From Chryseobacterium aurantiacum (GTDB taxonomy: Bacteria; Bacteroidota; Bacteroidia; Flavobacteriales; Weeksellaceae), in contig NZ_PXUE01000003.1 in the NCBI RefSeq assembly GCF_003020585.1, forward strand, positions 422,403-486,402: DNA of 64,000 nt, read 5' to 3'. The position numbers and the translations under genes are program-made. How positions within the stretch are numbered: the first letter of the stretch is position 1; every line of letters starts with the position of its first letter. Of this stretch, positions 1 to 8,814 are shown piece after piece. A model generated the notes under the pieces. The model was not told the origin of the DNA and searched no databases. It saw only the letters and a program-made list of their open reading frames with translations.

Positions 1-2
1 CT

Positions 3-35
3 GGAGTTGAAGAAATAACTGTTAAAGACGCTTAA
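3..35 (+). CDS. actD: 3' end of the preceding act operon gene (probably actD)
   Basis: The first bases read in frame as GVEEITVKDA followed by TAA, with one base before the next ATG. Only ten codons are visible, so the identity rests on position: in Bacteroidota alternative complex III operons, actD lies immediately upstream of actE. The tight spacing indicates one transcript with actE and actF. Confidence 0.5.
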   Translation, partial: GVEEITVKDA

Positions 36-36
36 A

Positions 37-723
37 ATGAAAAAGAACGTATTAAGAATTACAGCAGTTTTAGGTTTAACAACAGTTTTACTTAACTCTT
101 GCGGACCAAAGGAGAACACTCCATTGGTATATTTCCCGGATATGTATTTTCCGGTAGCTTATGATCCATTGATGAAAGCTCAGGACGCTTATTCAGATCA
201 TGAAAACGAAATTCCTGCTTTTGTTAAAAATAATGGTGCAACAGGTCTTACTCCAGTAGAAGGATCTGTTCCTCAAAATAAAGATGGAGTTTTTGAAGAA
301 AGCTTACTACCAAAGAATGTTGACGAGTACAACGCAGGGTATGAAGGTTCTAAAAAACTTACAGCTTCTCCTCTAAATCCAGCTAATGCAGCTAAGGATC
401 TTGAAAGAGGGAAAGTATTATTTGACCATACTTGTGCTGCATGTCACGGAACAGGAGGTGATGGACAAGGACCAATTGTACAAACTGGAGCATTCTCTGG
501 AGTTCCTAACTATGCTGATAGAGAGCTTACAGTAGGATCTGTTCATTATGTATTAACAAACGGTAGAAACGCGATGGGATCTTATGCTGGACAGCTAAAC
601 CCTGGTGATAGATGGAGAGTGGCTATGTATGTGATGAGTGCTTTCAAGAAAGGAGCAGCAGCACCGGCAGCAGCTACAGCGGCGGCACCAGCAACTGAAA
701 CGACTACCGAAACTAAAAAATAA
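37..723 (+). CDS. actE: Alternative complex III subunit ActE, mono-haem cytochrome c lipoprotein
   Basis: This is a cytochrome c subunit of the quinol:electron-acceptor oxidoreductase called alternative complex III, which passes electrons from menaquinol to periplasmic carriers or a terminal oxidase. A lipoprotein signal ends in the lipobox LNSC (Cys22). One haem-binding motif CAACH is at residues 133-137, and a likely axial Met is in NAMGSY near residue 180. The C-terminus is a low-complexity Ala/Thr/Glu tail. It starts one base after the upstream stop and is followed eight bases later by actF, so it sits inside the operon. The family assignment is strong; the electron acceptor cannot be told from sequence. 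Confidence 0.93.
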   Translation: MKKNVLRITAVLGLTTVLLNSCGPKENTPLVYFPDMYFPVAYDPLMKAQDAYSDHENEIPAFVKNNGATGLTPVEGSVPQNKDGVFEESLLPKNVDEYNAGYEGSKKLTASPLNPANAAKDLERGKVLFDHTCAACHGTGGDGQGPIVQTGAFSGVPNYADRELTVGSVHYVLTNGRNAMGSYAGQLNPGDRWRVAMYVMSAFKKGAAAPAAATAAAPATETTTETKK

Positions 724-731
724 GAAAAGAA

Positions 732-2063
732 ATGTATAGTTTTTCACCAAAATTAAAATCAACTTCTATAATACTTCTTGTTGTAGGTTTAGTTCTGTTT
801 GGTATTGGTTTCTTTATGAACAAAGGACTTTCTACTGAGCAAATAGAACACATGATGGAAGCGGTTCATGCTTCTGGACATGATGCTCCTACACACTCAA
901 GTGAAATGGTTGGACCGCAGGATCACGCTGCTCACCTAGAGCATGCTACAATGCAAGTACACAACCAGCCTTTAGCATCGTTACACTTTGTAGCTGTGTT
1001 CTTCTTTGGAGTAAGTTGTGCTGTATTGTTTTTTTACTGTATTCAGCATGCTGCCCACGCTGGTTGGCCAATTATTATTACAAGAGTAATGGAAGCTATT
1101 GCTTCTTATATCCCTTACGGAGGTGCTATTCTGGTTATCATGATGATATTAAATATCACTCACAATGGCCACCTATTCCACTGGATGGATCCGGAATTAA
1201 CGAATCCTGAATCTGCACACTTTGACGTAATTTTATTCGAAAAGAAAAGATTCTTAAATATACCTTTCTATGCTATCAGAACGATCATTTATGTAGTAGG
1301 TGCTTCTTTCTTCGCATGGAAACTTAAAGCTCAGTCTAAAAAAGTAGACGATACTAAATCTAAAGTTGAGTATCAAATGCTTTACAGATGGGCAGTAGGA
1401 TATATCGCATTCTTCGGATTTGCTTCTGCTGCTTGGGCTTGGGACTGGTTGATGTCTATTGACCCTCACTGGTATTCTACAATGTATATCTGGTATTCAA
1501 TGGTTAGCTGCCTATCAAGTGGTATTGCTGTAATCATTCTATTAAGTGTTTATCTTAAGAAAAATGGTTACTTACCACAGTTCAACGACAATCACTTACA
1601 CGATTTAGGAGTATTCCTTTTCGCTACAAGTATGCTTTGGACATATACATGGTTTGCTCAGTTCATGCTTTATTGGTATGCAAACGTTCCGGAAGAGGTT
1701 AACTACTTCTTTGGAAGATTCCAACACTATGGTACTACATTCTTACCAATGCTGATTGTAAACTTCTTATTACCACTATTGGTACTAGTAAGCAGCAGCA
1801 TCAAGAGAAACTACAAAGTAGTAACAGTAATGGCTGTAGTAGTTATCTTAGGACACATCTTAGATTACTTCAACATGGTAATGCCTGGAACGGTAGGACC
1901 ATACTGGAAAACTCCTGAAGTATTCATATTAATCCTAGGAGCTCTTCTATTCGTAGTTGGATTGTTTATGTTTACTGTACTTTCTGCTTTATCTAAATTG
2001 AAGCTGATCCCTACAGGAAACCCTTACCTACACGAATCTGAAATTTATGAGTATCCTTTCTAA
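732..2063 (+). CDS. actF: Alternative complex III subunit ActF, quinol oxidoreductase membrane subunit
   Basis: A polytopic inner membrane protein of 443 residues with roughly ten hydrophobic segments. It matches the NrfD-like ActC/ActF type that anchors alternative complex III and forms part of its quinol and proton-path core. A His-rich periplasmic loop follows the first membrane segment (about residues 40-80). Typical family phrases such as WDWLMSIDPHWYSTMY near residue 240 are present. It starts eight bases after actE. A strong terminator follows within 30 bases, so it is the last gene of the operon, as is usual in Flavobacteriia. Confidence 0.93.
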   Translation: MYSFSPKLKSTSIILLVVGLVLFGIGFFMNKGLSTEQIEHMMEAVHASGHDAPTHSSEMVGPQDHAAHLEHATMQVHNQPLASLHFVAVFFFGVSCAVLFFYCIQHAAHAGWPIIITRVMEAIASYIPYGGAILVIMMILNITHNGHLFHWMDPELTNPESAHFDVILFEKKRFLNIPFYAIRTIIYVVGASFFAWKLKAQSKKVDDTKSKVEYQMLYRWAVGYIAFFGFASAAWAWDWLMSIDPHWYSTMYIWYSMVSCLSSGIAVIILLSVYLKKNGYLPQFNDNHLHDLGVFLFATSMLWTYTWFAQFMLYWYANVPEEVNYFFGRFQHYGTTFLPMLIVNFLLPLLVLVSSSIKRNYKVVTVMAVVVILGHILDYFNMVMPGTVGPYWKTPEVFILILGALLFVVGLFMFTVLSALSKLKLIPTGNPYLHESEIYEYPF

Positions 2064-2085
2064 GGACTTGTAACAAAATAAAAAG

Positions 2086-2121
2086 AAAAAAGACTGATTG
2101 TTAAACAATCAGTCTTTTTTT
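2086..2121 (+). terminator. Rho-independent terminator of the act operon
   Basis: A perfect 10-bp stem (AGACTGATTG / CAATCAGTCT) with a 5-base loop, followed by seven T residues and preceded by A-rich sequence, 23 bases after the actF stop. Confidence 0.9.
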
Positions 2122-2215
2122 ATGCCCTGATGTGAATAATTGTCTTTTAGAACAATCATTTTTCATCCTTACATTAAGACAGTATCATTCTTTAACACCA
2201 AAATAAAGTCCTTCT

Positions 2216-3232
2216 ATGAAAAGAATTTACATGTTCTACATTATCTTTAGCTTGATCTCCATCTTTACAAATGCGCAGACCATTACATTCATATCTGAAA
2301 AAACGAATAAACCACTTTCTAAAGTTTCAGTATTTGGCAGAGATGGAAGTATCCTCGCCTATTCAGATATTGATGGTAAAATTGAAAAACAATCATTATC
2401 ATCTTCCCAGGAGAAATTTCAATTAGTCTATAATAATTTTCCGGTTGCCAATCTTTCCTATTCAGAATTTGATCAGCCTTTTATCAAAATCAATGACCAG
2501 GTAAAAGAAATTGAAACTGTTGTGATCAAAAATAATAAACCGGCAAAATATATTCTTATTAAAGGAAACTTCAATTCATATGTTACAGTCAATAACAAAT
2601 TAAATGGCTATGCGGATGGAGTCATTACATATATTTTTGATAATAAAACAAAAAAGTTAAAAAGTACAAATGTTGAACAATACAGAATTTACAGACTGAA
2701 TGACCCAAAAGAGGAAAAAAAACAAACAGCAAGTTGGGACTACGGAAGCTCACTGAATCCTCCTAAACTAAAAAAAATAGGCAACCTTGAAGAATTTAAA
2801 AAGAAGAATACAAGAATTAAAGAACTTAAAGGCGCTTCAAAGGATGAAATAGAATTTACAGGAGAATATCTTCAGAAAAAAGAATTTGCATTATTTGGGT
2901 TTCGTTTTTTTGATTTAAGAGGTATTCAAAATATTGCTTTTGAAAAAAATTCTCAGAAAACCCTCAAAGACCTTCTCGAATTTAATGCAATAGAATTTAT
3001 TAAGCTAAAACATAAAAGCGAGAAAGACTATAATCAAGTTATTACCTATGAAAACTTCTACACCAAGGAAATCAGTTTTAGCAATGAAAATAAGATGGAA
3101 AGTGTAAAGTTCAATACGGAAATAAGCAACTACAAAACATCCTATTGGCAAGAACCTGCATTTCCTAACATGCAGACCGTATTTAGCAGCTTTTTCAAGG
3201 AGGATTTGCAGGAAAAACAAAACAAAAAATAA
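2216..3232 (+). CDS. Secreted protein of unknown function
   Basis: I do not recognise a named family. The 338-residue product has a clear Sec signal peptide with likely cleavage after TNA before Gln21. Residues 25-75 (ISEKTNKPLSKVSVFGRDG onwards) resemble a short carboxypeptidase-regulatory-like beta sandwich, common at the N-terminus of Bacteroidota outer membrane proteins. The rest is Lys/Asn-rich with an FGFRFFDLRGI segment near residue 225. It stands alone between the act terminator and a lipoprotein gene. It may act at the outer membrane or periplasm, but no reaction can be proposed. Confidence 0.75.
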   Translation: MKRIYMFYIIFSLISIFTNAQTITFISEKTNKPLSKVSVFGRDGSILAYSDIDGKIEKQSLSSSQEKFQLVYNNFPVANLSYSEFDQPFIKINDQVKEIETVVIKNNKPAKYILIKGNFNSYVTVNNKLNGYADGVITYIFDNKTKKLKSTNVEQYRIYRLNDPKEEKKQTASWDYGSSLNPPKLKKIGNLEEFKKKNTRIKELKGASKDEIEFTGEYLQKKEFALFGFRFFDLRGIQNIAFEKNSQKTLKDLLEFNAIEFIKLKHKSEKDYNQVITYENFYTKEISFSNENKMESVKFNTEISNYKTSYWQEPAFPNMQTVFSSFFKEDLQEKQNKK

Positions 3233-3257
3233 AATCTACTATTAATAAAGGTTTTAC

Positions 3258-3265
3258 TAAATTTG
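3258..3265 (+). promoter_or_regulatory. Flavobacterial -7 box (TAAATTTG)
   Basis: TAAATTTG matches the Bacteroidota TAnnTTTG -7 element and lies 17 bases before the lipoprotein ATG. No TTG is found at the expected -33 distance, so the promoter is only half supported. Confidence 0.45.
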
Positions 3266-3282
3266 CAACAAACCAAATAAAA

Positions 3283-4488
3283 ATGAAAAAGTTTTCTTTT
3301 CTACTTGTTTTCAGTCTGTTGCTTTTTACGGCATGTAAGAAAGATCATGTAGATGCTACGAATACTAAAACGCTGCAGTCAAGTATCAATGATATGACTT
3401 CCAGCCTACCTACCATTAAGCAGATTAAGTTTAATGAAGCTCTTTATATCCTTAAAACATTCGGTGTAGAAGCAGATGGAGATGTAAATGAGCTAAAAGC
3501 TCTTGGAAAACTGATCAACGGGAAGAAAGTTCCTGAAATTATGACGCTGGCTGACGAAGTTGCACAGAAAAACGGTATAGAATGGGTAAGTACAGACCCA
3601 CCTTCACTTGGAGAAATGAATATCTTTGGTGATGATAAAGCCAAGGAAAGCGACCCTAACGATGTAAAAGCAGGAGCATTAAGCCTTATTACAAGACCAA
3701 CCGGAGATGATGGAAGCGGTGCACCTACTGCAATCCAGATTGTTCCTAGACTTGTAGATGCTGCCGGAAACCCAGTATCATTCACTGGTGCCGGATTGGA
3801 AGCAACACTAGAGGTGTTCAGCAATGGAGTAAGACTTTCTACCGCTAAAAACCTGATGCAGGATAATAACTTTAAGGGTTTCAACCTTAAGTTCTCCTCT
3901 ATTCCGGCTTCAAAAGTTGTAGACAATAAAATAGATATCACTGTTTCGGTAAAAACCACTGCAAAGACTTTCAAAATGTCTAAAATTGGATTGGATGTAA
4001 ACGCAGCAGCCCTAAAGGTTCCTGCAGTTCCTAAAACAGATACAACAGCGGTACCACAGCAGCCAAGTGCAGTAGTGGATCCTAATAATCCGTCTGCAAC
4101 AGTTCCTACAACTACAGATCCAAACACAACAACAGTACCTGCAGCTCCTGCCACACCAAAGCAACCGACTGCAGATCCTAAAAATACAGTAAGCAAATTC
4201 CTGAACAGCGTAAGCTCTCAAAATCTAAAAGCGGCTTATGAAACATCCAGCAACCCAAGCTGGGGAAGCTATGAGTCTTTCTCTAATCCAAACTCTGGTT
4301 TTGGTGCTGTAAAAAATGTAAGTGTTAAAAACATTACCACAAGTGCTTCCAATCCTAATGGAGCCAGTGTAAATGCAACATATGACGTAACTGATAAGAA
4401 TGGTAAAACAACCTCCTTAAAAGTAACTTTCGGACTTAAAAATGTAAACGGAGACTGGAAAATTTCCAGCTATAAAATAAACCCATAA
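3283..4488 (+). CDS. Lipoprotein with Pro/Thr linker and DUF4878-like C-terminal domain
   Basis: A 401-residue exported protein with a lipobox LFTAC (Cys18). Residues 30-245 form a region of unknown fold. About residues 250-300 are a Pro/Thr/Ala linker. The last 95 residues (FLNSVSSQNLKAAYE through WKISSYKINP) have the NTF2-like pattern of DUF4878 or lumazine-binding-like domains. The stop codon touches the start of apt with no intervening base, so the two genes are probably co-transcribed and translationally coupled, though no functional link is obvious. The long antisense ORF over this gene is a composition artefact. Confidence 0.8.
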   Translation: MKKFSFLLVFSLLLFTACKKDHVDATNTKTLQSSINDMTSSLPTIKQIKFNEALYILKTFGVEADGDVNELKALGKLINGKKVPEIMTLADEVAQKNGIEWVSTDPPSLGEMNIFGDDKAKESDPNDVKAGALSLITRPTGDDGSGAPTAIQIVPRLVDAAGNPVSFTGAGLEATLEVFSNGVRLSTAKNLMQDNNFKGFNLKFSSIPASKVVDNKIDITVSVKTTAKTFKMSKIGLDVNAAALKVPAVPKTDTTAVPQQPSAVVDPNNPSATVPTTTDPNTTTVPAAPATPKQPTADPKNTVSKFLNSVSSQNLKAAYETSSNPSWGSYESFSNPNSGFGAVKNVSVKNITTSASNPNGASVNATYDVTDKNGKTTSLKVTFGLKNVNGDWKISSYKINP

Positions 4489-5025
4489 ATGGCTTCAGCA
4501 GAACTGATCAAAAAACTAGAAGAGACAATTGAAAATATCCCAGACTTTCCGATTCCCGGAATACAGTTCAAGGATATATCCCCTATTTTTTTAGATCCAA
4601 AACTTTACGAGGATGTTATTGCAGATCTTGCCGCTTTCAGTAAAGGTAAAGTAGATGCAGTTTGCGGAATTGAAAGCCGTGGCTATCTATTCGGAATTGC
4701 AATTGCAGTTGCATTGGAGGTTCCTTTTATCTTAATTAGAAAAGCAGGAAAACTCCCCCCACCTGTCATTTCAGAAAAATATGATTTGGAATATGGCAGT
4801 GCCGAAATAGAAACCCGTGAAGGTCAAATCAAAAAAGGACAAAGACTTCTTATTCACGATGATCTTTTAGCAACAGGAGGAACTACAGAAGCCGCGGCCA
4901 AGTTAGTAGAAAAACAGGGCGCAATTGTTTCCCAATTCAGCTTCCTGATCGGCCTGAAAGGGCTAAATGGAGATAAAAAACTGAAGAAATTTGGGGCAGA
5001 TGTTTACCATATCCTGGAATATTAA
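4489..5025 (+). CDS. apt: Adenine phosphoribosyltransferase
   Basis: A purine-salvage enzyme that converts adenine and PRPP to AMP and pyrophosphate in the cytoplasm. At 178 residues it has the normal family length. The PRPP-binding loop LIHDDLLATGGTTEAA is at about residues 121-136, and the family motifs DFPIPGIQFKDISP (about 19-32), ESRGYLFG and LIRKAGKLPP are intact. Its ATG directly follows the stop of the upstream lipoprotein gene. A long inverted repeat follows the gene. Confidence 0.97.
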   Translation: MASAELIKKLEETIENIPDFPIPGIQFKDISPIFLDPKLYEDVIADLAAFSKGKVDAVCGIESRGYLFGIAIAVALEVPFILIRKAGKLPPPVISEKYDLEYGSAEIETREGQIKKGQRLLIHDDLLATGGTTEAAAKLVEKQGAIVSQFSFLIGLKGLNGDKKLKKFGADVYHILEY

Positions 5026-5042
5026 GATTTAAATAAATATAC

Positions 5043-5124
5043 GCTTCGACTCTGCTCGGAATGACATTCATTACAAAACAAATGGTTTTAGAAATGTCAC
5101 CCTGAGCAGAGTCGAAGCTTTTTT
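5043..5124. repeat. Intergenic inverted repeat of the dispersed CTGAGCAGAGTCGAAG type, also terminator-like
   Basis: Two 26-bp arms (5043-5068 and 5093-5118) are complementary except for a few bases (GCTTCGACTCTGCTC... / ...GAGCAGAGTCGAAGC), with a 24-base loop and a T run after the second arm. From general knowledge, closely similar intergenic hairpins are dispersed in many Flavobacteriia genomes. Here it lies 17 bases after apt and probably ends its transcript. A related copy lies at 13921-13999. Confidence 0.8.
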
Positions 5125-5167
5125 ACGGCAATTTCATAACATTTATACAATAATACCAACAAAGTAT

Positions 5168-5198
5168 TTTGTAAATCTCTCAGAAACAATTAAATTTG
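5168..5198 (+). promoter_or_regulatory. Flavobacterial promoter TTTG-N19-TAAATTTG for the TPR gene and ribH
   Basis: A -33 element TTTG at 5168-5171 and a -7 element TAAATTTG at 5191-5198 are separated by 19 bases, a textbook Bacteroidota sigma-A promoter. The expected start site is about 15 bases before the TPR gene ATG. Confidence 0.8.
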
Positions 5199-5219
5199 CA
5201 TTTCAATTTTTAAAAACTT

Positions 5220-5927
5220 ATGGCAAAATTGGGAAAGAGTGCTCAAAACGAGCAAGAAGGTAAAGAAACGGTTGAGTTCTTTAAAGACCTTGACAGAGAA
5301 GCTTTAAACACTGAAAGATTTGTTGAAAAATACTCAAAGCCACTAGGCGTTGTATTTGGAGCTTTGATTTTAGGGGTTTTAGGATTCTTCGCCTACAAAC
5401 AATTTGTAGTTGCTCCTAAAAACGCTGAAGCTGTGAAAAGTTTCCTTGCTGCTCAGAAAAACCTTACAGACGGTAAAGAAAAAGAAGCTTTAGGTGGGAA
5501 ATCTGCTGCAAACCCAGGTTTTGTAGGTACATATAATGAATATTCAGGAACAAGCATTGGTCAACTTTCAGCTTACAATGCAGGTCTATTGAAATTCAAA
5601 GAAGGAAAATTCCAGGAAGCTTATGATCTTTTAGATAAATTCTCTTCTGACAACAAGACTTTAGTAGCCATGAAATATGGTGCTATGGCAGATGCAAAAT
5701 CAGGACTTAACAAAAACGATGAAGCTTTATCATTATTAGACAAAGCGTCTACTGCATCTGATGATCCGTATACTACTTACTTCTTCACAAGAAAAGCAGG
5801 TATCGTAGCATTAGGATTAAAGAAAAATGCAGAAGCTAAAAAATACTTCTCTGCAATTGACGAGAAATATCAGGACTACGACAACGGAATGTCTGATTCT
5901 TATATTGAAATGACTAAATATTATTAA
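5220..5927 (+). CDS. Membrane-anchored tetratricopeptide-repeat protein (YfgM-like)
   Basis: A 235-residue protein with a cytoplasmic N-terminus of about 40 residues, one membrane segment (about 41-63) and a C-terminal helical region with TPR-like pairs (GQLSAYNAGLLKFKEGKFQEA, MKYGAMADAKSGLNKNDEA). It resembles the YfgM/ancillary SecYEG translocon type seen next to ribH in flavobacteria. A clean promoter lies upstream, and ribH follows after three bases, so they form an operon. The protein is likely to act as a periplasmic protein-protein scaffold; the partner is unknown. Confidence 0.85.
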   Translation: MAKLGKSAQNEQEGKETVEFFKDLDREALNTERFVEKYSKPLGVVFGALILGVLGFFAYKQFVVAPKNAEAVKSFLAAQKNLTDGKEKEALGGKSAANPGFVGTYNEYSGTSIGQLSAYNAGLLKFKEGKFQEAYDLLDKFSSDNKTLVAMKYGAMADAKSGLNKNDEALSLLDKASTASDDPYTTYFFTRKAGIVALGLKKNAEAKKYFSAIDEKYQDYDNGMSDSYIEMTKYY

Positions 5928-5930
5928 AAA

Positions 5931-6449
5931 ATGGCAACAGTTAATCTTTCCGATTACAAGCCACTTCATATAACTAATGCCGAAGATTTTTCTATCGGCA
6001 TTGTTTTTTCTGAGTGGAATGATTTTGTAACGTACAATCTTCGTGATGCAGCTTTGGAAATCCTTGAGAAAGAAGGAGTAAAACCTGAAAATATTAAGCT
6101 TTTCCCTGTTCCCGGAGCTTTTGAATTAAACTATGCAAGCATGCAGCTTTGCAAAGAAAGAAAATATGACGCAGTGATCTCTATAGGATGTGTAATTCGT
6201 GGGGAGACTCCTCACTTCGATTATGTATGTTCTGCAGTAGCACAAGGAATCAAGGATTGTAATATCATGACTGACACTCCTACTATTTTCTGCGTACTTA
6301 CAGATGATACAAAAGAGCAATCTATCGCAAGAAGTGGTGGTGATCTTGGAAACAAAGGAGTGGAAGCAGCTGTAACAGCACTAAGAATGATTGATTTCAA
6401 AAAGAAATTATCTGATAAAAAAGGAAACATTGGTTTTGGACACTCTTAA
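5931..6449 (+). CDS. ribH: 6,7-dimethyl-8-ribityllumazine synthase
   Basis: The penultimate riboflavin-biosynthesis enzyme, which condenses 5-amino-6-ribitylaminouracil with 3,4-dihydroxy-2-butanone 4-phosphate. The 172 residues contain the substrate motifs FPVPGAFELNYA (about 58-69) and GCVIRGETPHFDYV (about 85-98) with the catalytic His in TPHFD. The C-terminal AVTALRMIDF region is normal. It is translated three bases after the TPR gene and ends at a strong terminator. Confidence 0.97.
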   Translation: MATVNLSDYKPLHITNAEDFSIGIVFSEWNDFVTYNLRDAALEILEKEGVKPENIKLFPVPGAFELNYASMQLCKERKYDAVISIGCVIRGETPHFDYVCSAVAQGIKDCNIMTDTPTIFCVLTDDTKEQSIARSGGDLGNKGVEAAVTALRMIDFKKKLSDKKGNIGFGHS

Positions 6450-6474
6450 CCTTTACACAACTTTAACAATATAC

Positions 6475-6502
6475 AGGGACTATTTTTAATAGTCCTTTTT
6501 TG
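6475..6502 (+). terminator. Rho-independent terminator after ribH
   Basis: Stem GGACTATT (6477-6484) and AATAGTCC (6488-6495) followed by six T residues, 26 bases after the ribH stop. Confidence 0.85.
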
Positions 6503-6626
6503 TTGGACTATTTCACAGTGGCTATTCATCTCAATTATTGTCATCATTCTGATTCAAAAAATTCATAAATCTTATTAATAAAAGGCATGTTTTGATTTTT
6601 TTATGTTAAAAGTTGTACACAAAAAC

Positions 6627-6634
6627 TATCTTTG
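6627..6634 (+). promoter_or_regulatory. -7 box TATCTTTG that fixes the start of the sulfatase gene
   Basis: TATCTTTG fits TAnnTTTG. Transcription would begin near 6640, downstream of the TTG (6613) and GTG (6634) codons in the same frame. The first usable start is therefore the ATG at 6661. No convincing -33 TTG at 17-23 bases is visible. Confidence 0.5.
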
Positions 6635-6660
6635 TGAAAACTAATATAGACAGTCACTAC

Positions 6661-8739
6661 ATGTTTTTAAAAAAAGTAAAACCGTTCCTATATTTAGGAA
6701 TTTTTTATCTTATTATTTCACTGATAATAAGAACCGTATTCTTTTTTCATCCTATTACTACTGCTAGTTTTGGGTTTTTCGAAATTATCAAAGTGCTTTT
6801 AGTTGGCTTGGTGAATGACGTTTTTGTCTTTATACTTGCCAGTGCAATTCTTGCGCTTTATTTCCTGTTTCTTTCTAATTCAAAATATAAAAAACCCTAT
6901 GGTTATGCTATATTTGGAGCATTAGTCCTATTCTTCTTATATATATGGCTTGTTCCGAACAATATCTTCAAACAATATGGAGGTTCTGTAACCGAAGTAG
7001 CGTTAACCTTTGTCGGGATAAAAACATTTTTATTCGGATTAATGCTTTTCCTGCCTACGCAGAGAATTAAAATACGCAATGTTTTATATTTCATTACATT
7101 ACTTTTATATGTTCTGCTGATCATATTCAATGGAGTAAGTGAATACTTTTTCTATAATGAATTTGGAGTTCGCTACAACTTTATCGCGGTAGATTATCTC
7201 ATTTATACCAACGAAGTTATCGGAAACATCATGGAAAGCTACCCCGTAGTTCCTTTATTTTCAGCGATAATGATTGTTACCCTTACCATTACGTGGTTTA
7301 TTTATAAGAAAACAAAGGATGAATTGCTGGAGTTACCCAACTTTAAGCAAAAAATGATACTTCTGGGGTCCTTTATTGTACTTTGTGGAGTAAGTTTATT
7401 GGCCCTCCCATCCCTAATGCAGATCAAATCTGACAATGTTTTTGCCGATGAAATTGAAGCCAACGGACTTCCTAAGTTCTACTGGGCTTTTACACATAAT
7501 GAGCTGGATTATTTTCAGTTTTATTCACAGCTTAATCAGCAACAGGCAGAAAAGAACTTCCTGAGTCAATATCCACAACAGACATTGTCAAGGAATATTC
7601 TAGCAGAGCAGCCTGAAGCAAAGAAAAATGTTGTTCTGATATCCATAGAAAGTCTTTCTGCTGATTTTATGGAACATTATGGAAATACCCAGAAGATCAC
7701 TCCGTTTCTGGACAGTCTTGCTGAAAAGTCATTAATGTTTACCAATCTTTATGCTACTGGAAACAGAACCGTGCGCGGACTGGAAGCTTTAACACTTTGT
7801 ATCCCTCCTACAGCAGGGGAAAGTATTATTAAAAGAGATGACAATAAAAATAAGTTTACCACAGGAAACGTATTCAAATCAAAAGGATATGATGTTAAAT
7901 TCCTGTATGGTGGATACAGCTATTTCGATAATATGCAGGACTTCTTCGGAGGAAATGGCTATGGAATTGTAGACAGAAACAACTTTAAACCGGAGGAAAT
8001 TACTTTCGCCAACGTTTGGGGGGTGGCTGATGAAGATATGGCCAGAAAAGCAATTAAGGTGATGAATGCTGAAGCCAAATCCGGAAAACCATTCTTTAAC
8101 CACTGGATGACTGTTTCTAACCACAGACCTTTTACCTATCCTGATGGAAGAATTGATATTCCGGGAACCGCAAAGTCTCGTGAAGGAGGGGTAAAATATA
8201 CAGACTACTCTCTAAAACTGTTCTTTGACATGGCCAAAAAACAGGATTGGTATAAAAATACAGTCTTTGTTATTATTGCAGACCACTGTGCATCCAGTGC
8301 AGGAAAAACAGAACTTCCAATGGATAAATATAGAATCCCTGCCATGATCTTTTCAGAAGGATTTATCCAGCCTCAAAAGTTTGATGCATTAATGTCACAG
8401 ATTGACGTAATGCCTACTCTTTTTGGATTATTGAACTTCAGTTACCAATCCAAATTCCTAGGTCAGGATGTTTTCAAAAAAGAATTCCAGCCTAAAGCTT
8501 ATATTGCTACTTATCAGGATTTAGGATTTGTAAAGGATGGACGTCTAACGATTATTTCACCGGTGAAAAAGGCAAAGCAATATTCTTTGGAACTGGAAAA
8601 GAGTACCCTGGCTCCTGAATTTAAGCTTTATTATGACGAAAAGCTATTAAAAGATACAGACCAAAAACTGGTAGATGATGCTATTTCTGCATATCAATCT
8701 ACATCTTATTGGCTGAAAACCAAACAACTTAACCGATAA
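6661..8739 (+). CDS. LTA synthase family membrane sulfatase/phosphoglycerol transferase
   Basis: An inner membrane protein of 692 residues with about five N-terminal membrane helices and a C-terminal alkaline-phosphatase-fold domain of the LtaS/MdoB type. Sulfatase landmarks are NVVLISIESLSADF (first metal ligand region), GNRTVRGLEALT with the expected nucleophilic Thr, and IIADHCAS near the second metal site. In Gram-negative bacteria such proteins transfer phosphoglycerol or phosphoethanolamine to glycans or lipids; the substrate here is unknown. The start at 6661 is preferred to the in-frame TTG at 6613 because of the -7 box and because the membrane helix begins right after it. It is monocistronic. 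Confidence 0.9.
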   Translation: MFLKKVKPFLYLGIFYLIISLIIRTVFFFHPITTASFGFFEIIKVLLVGLVNDVFVFILASAILALYFLFLSNSKYKKPYGYAIFGALVLFFLYIWLVPNNIFKQYGGSVTEVALTFVGIKTFLFGLMLFLPTQRIKIRNVLYFITLLLYVLLIIFNGVSEYFFYNEFGVRYNFIAVDYLIYTNEVIGNIMESYPVVPLFSAIMIVTLTITWFIYKKTKDELLELPNFKQKMILLGSFIVLCGVSLLALPSLMQIKSDNVFADEIEANGLPKFYWAFTHNELDYFQFYSQLNQQQAEKNFLSQYPQQTLSRNILAEQPEAKKNVVLISIESLSADFMEHYGNTQKITPFLDSLAEKSLMFTNLYATGNRTVRGLEALTLCIPPTAGESIIKRDDNKNKFTTGNVFKSKGYDVKFLYGGYSYFDNMQDFFGGNGYGIVDRNNFKPEEITFANVWGVADEDMARKAIKVMNAEAKSGKPFFNHWMTVSNHRPFTYPDGRIDIPGTAKSREGGVKYTDYSLKLFFDMAKKQDWYKNTVFVIIADHCASSAGKTELPMDKYRIPAMIFSEGFIQPQKFDALMSQIDVMPTLFGLLNFSYQSKFLGQDVFKKEFQPKAYIATYQDLGFVKDGRLTIISPVKKAKQYSLELEKSTLAPEFKLYYDEKLLKDTDQKLVDDAISAYQSTSYWLKTKQLNR

Positions 8740-8814
8740 AAATCTAGACATTTTGCTCTAATAATTTTTACAGATTGACTTAAAATATTTAAATTCACAA
8801 AAAAAGATATTACT

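Noticed and set aside
3444..4196. 250-residue minus-strand ORF
   Set aside because: It lies antisense to the lipoprotein gene, is Ser/Val/Thr-rich from the codon bias of that gene, and has no signal or domain.
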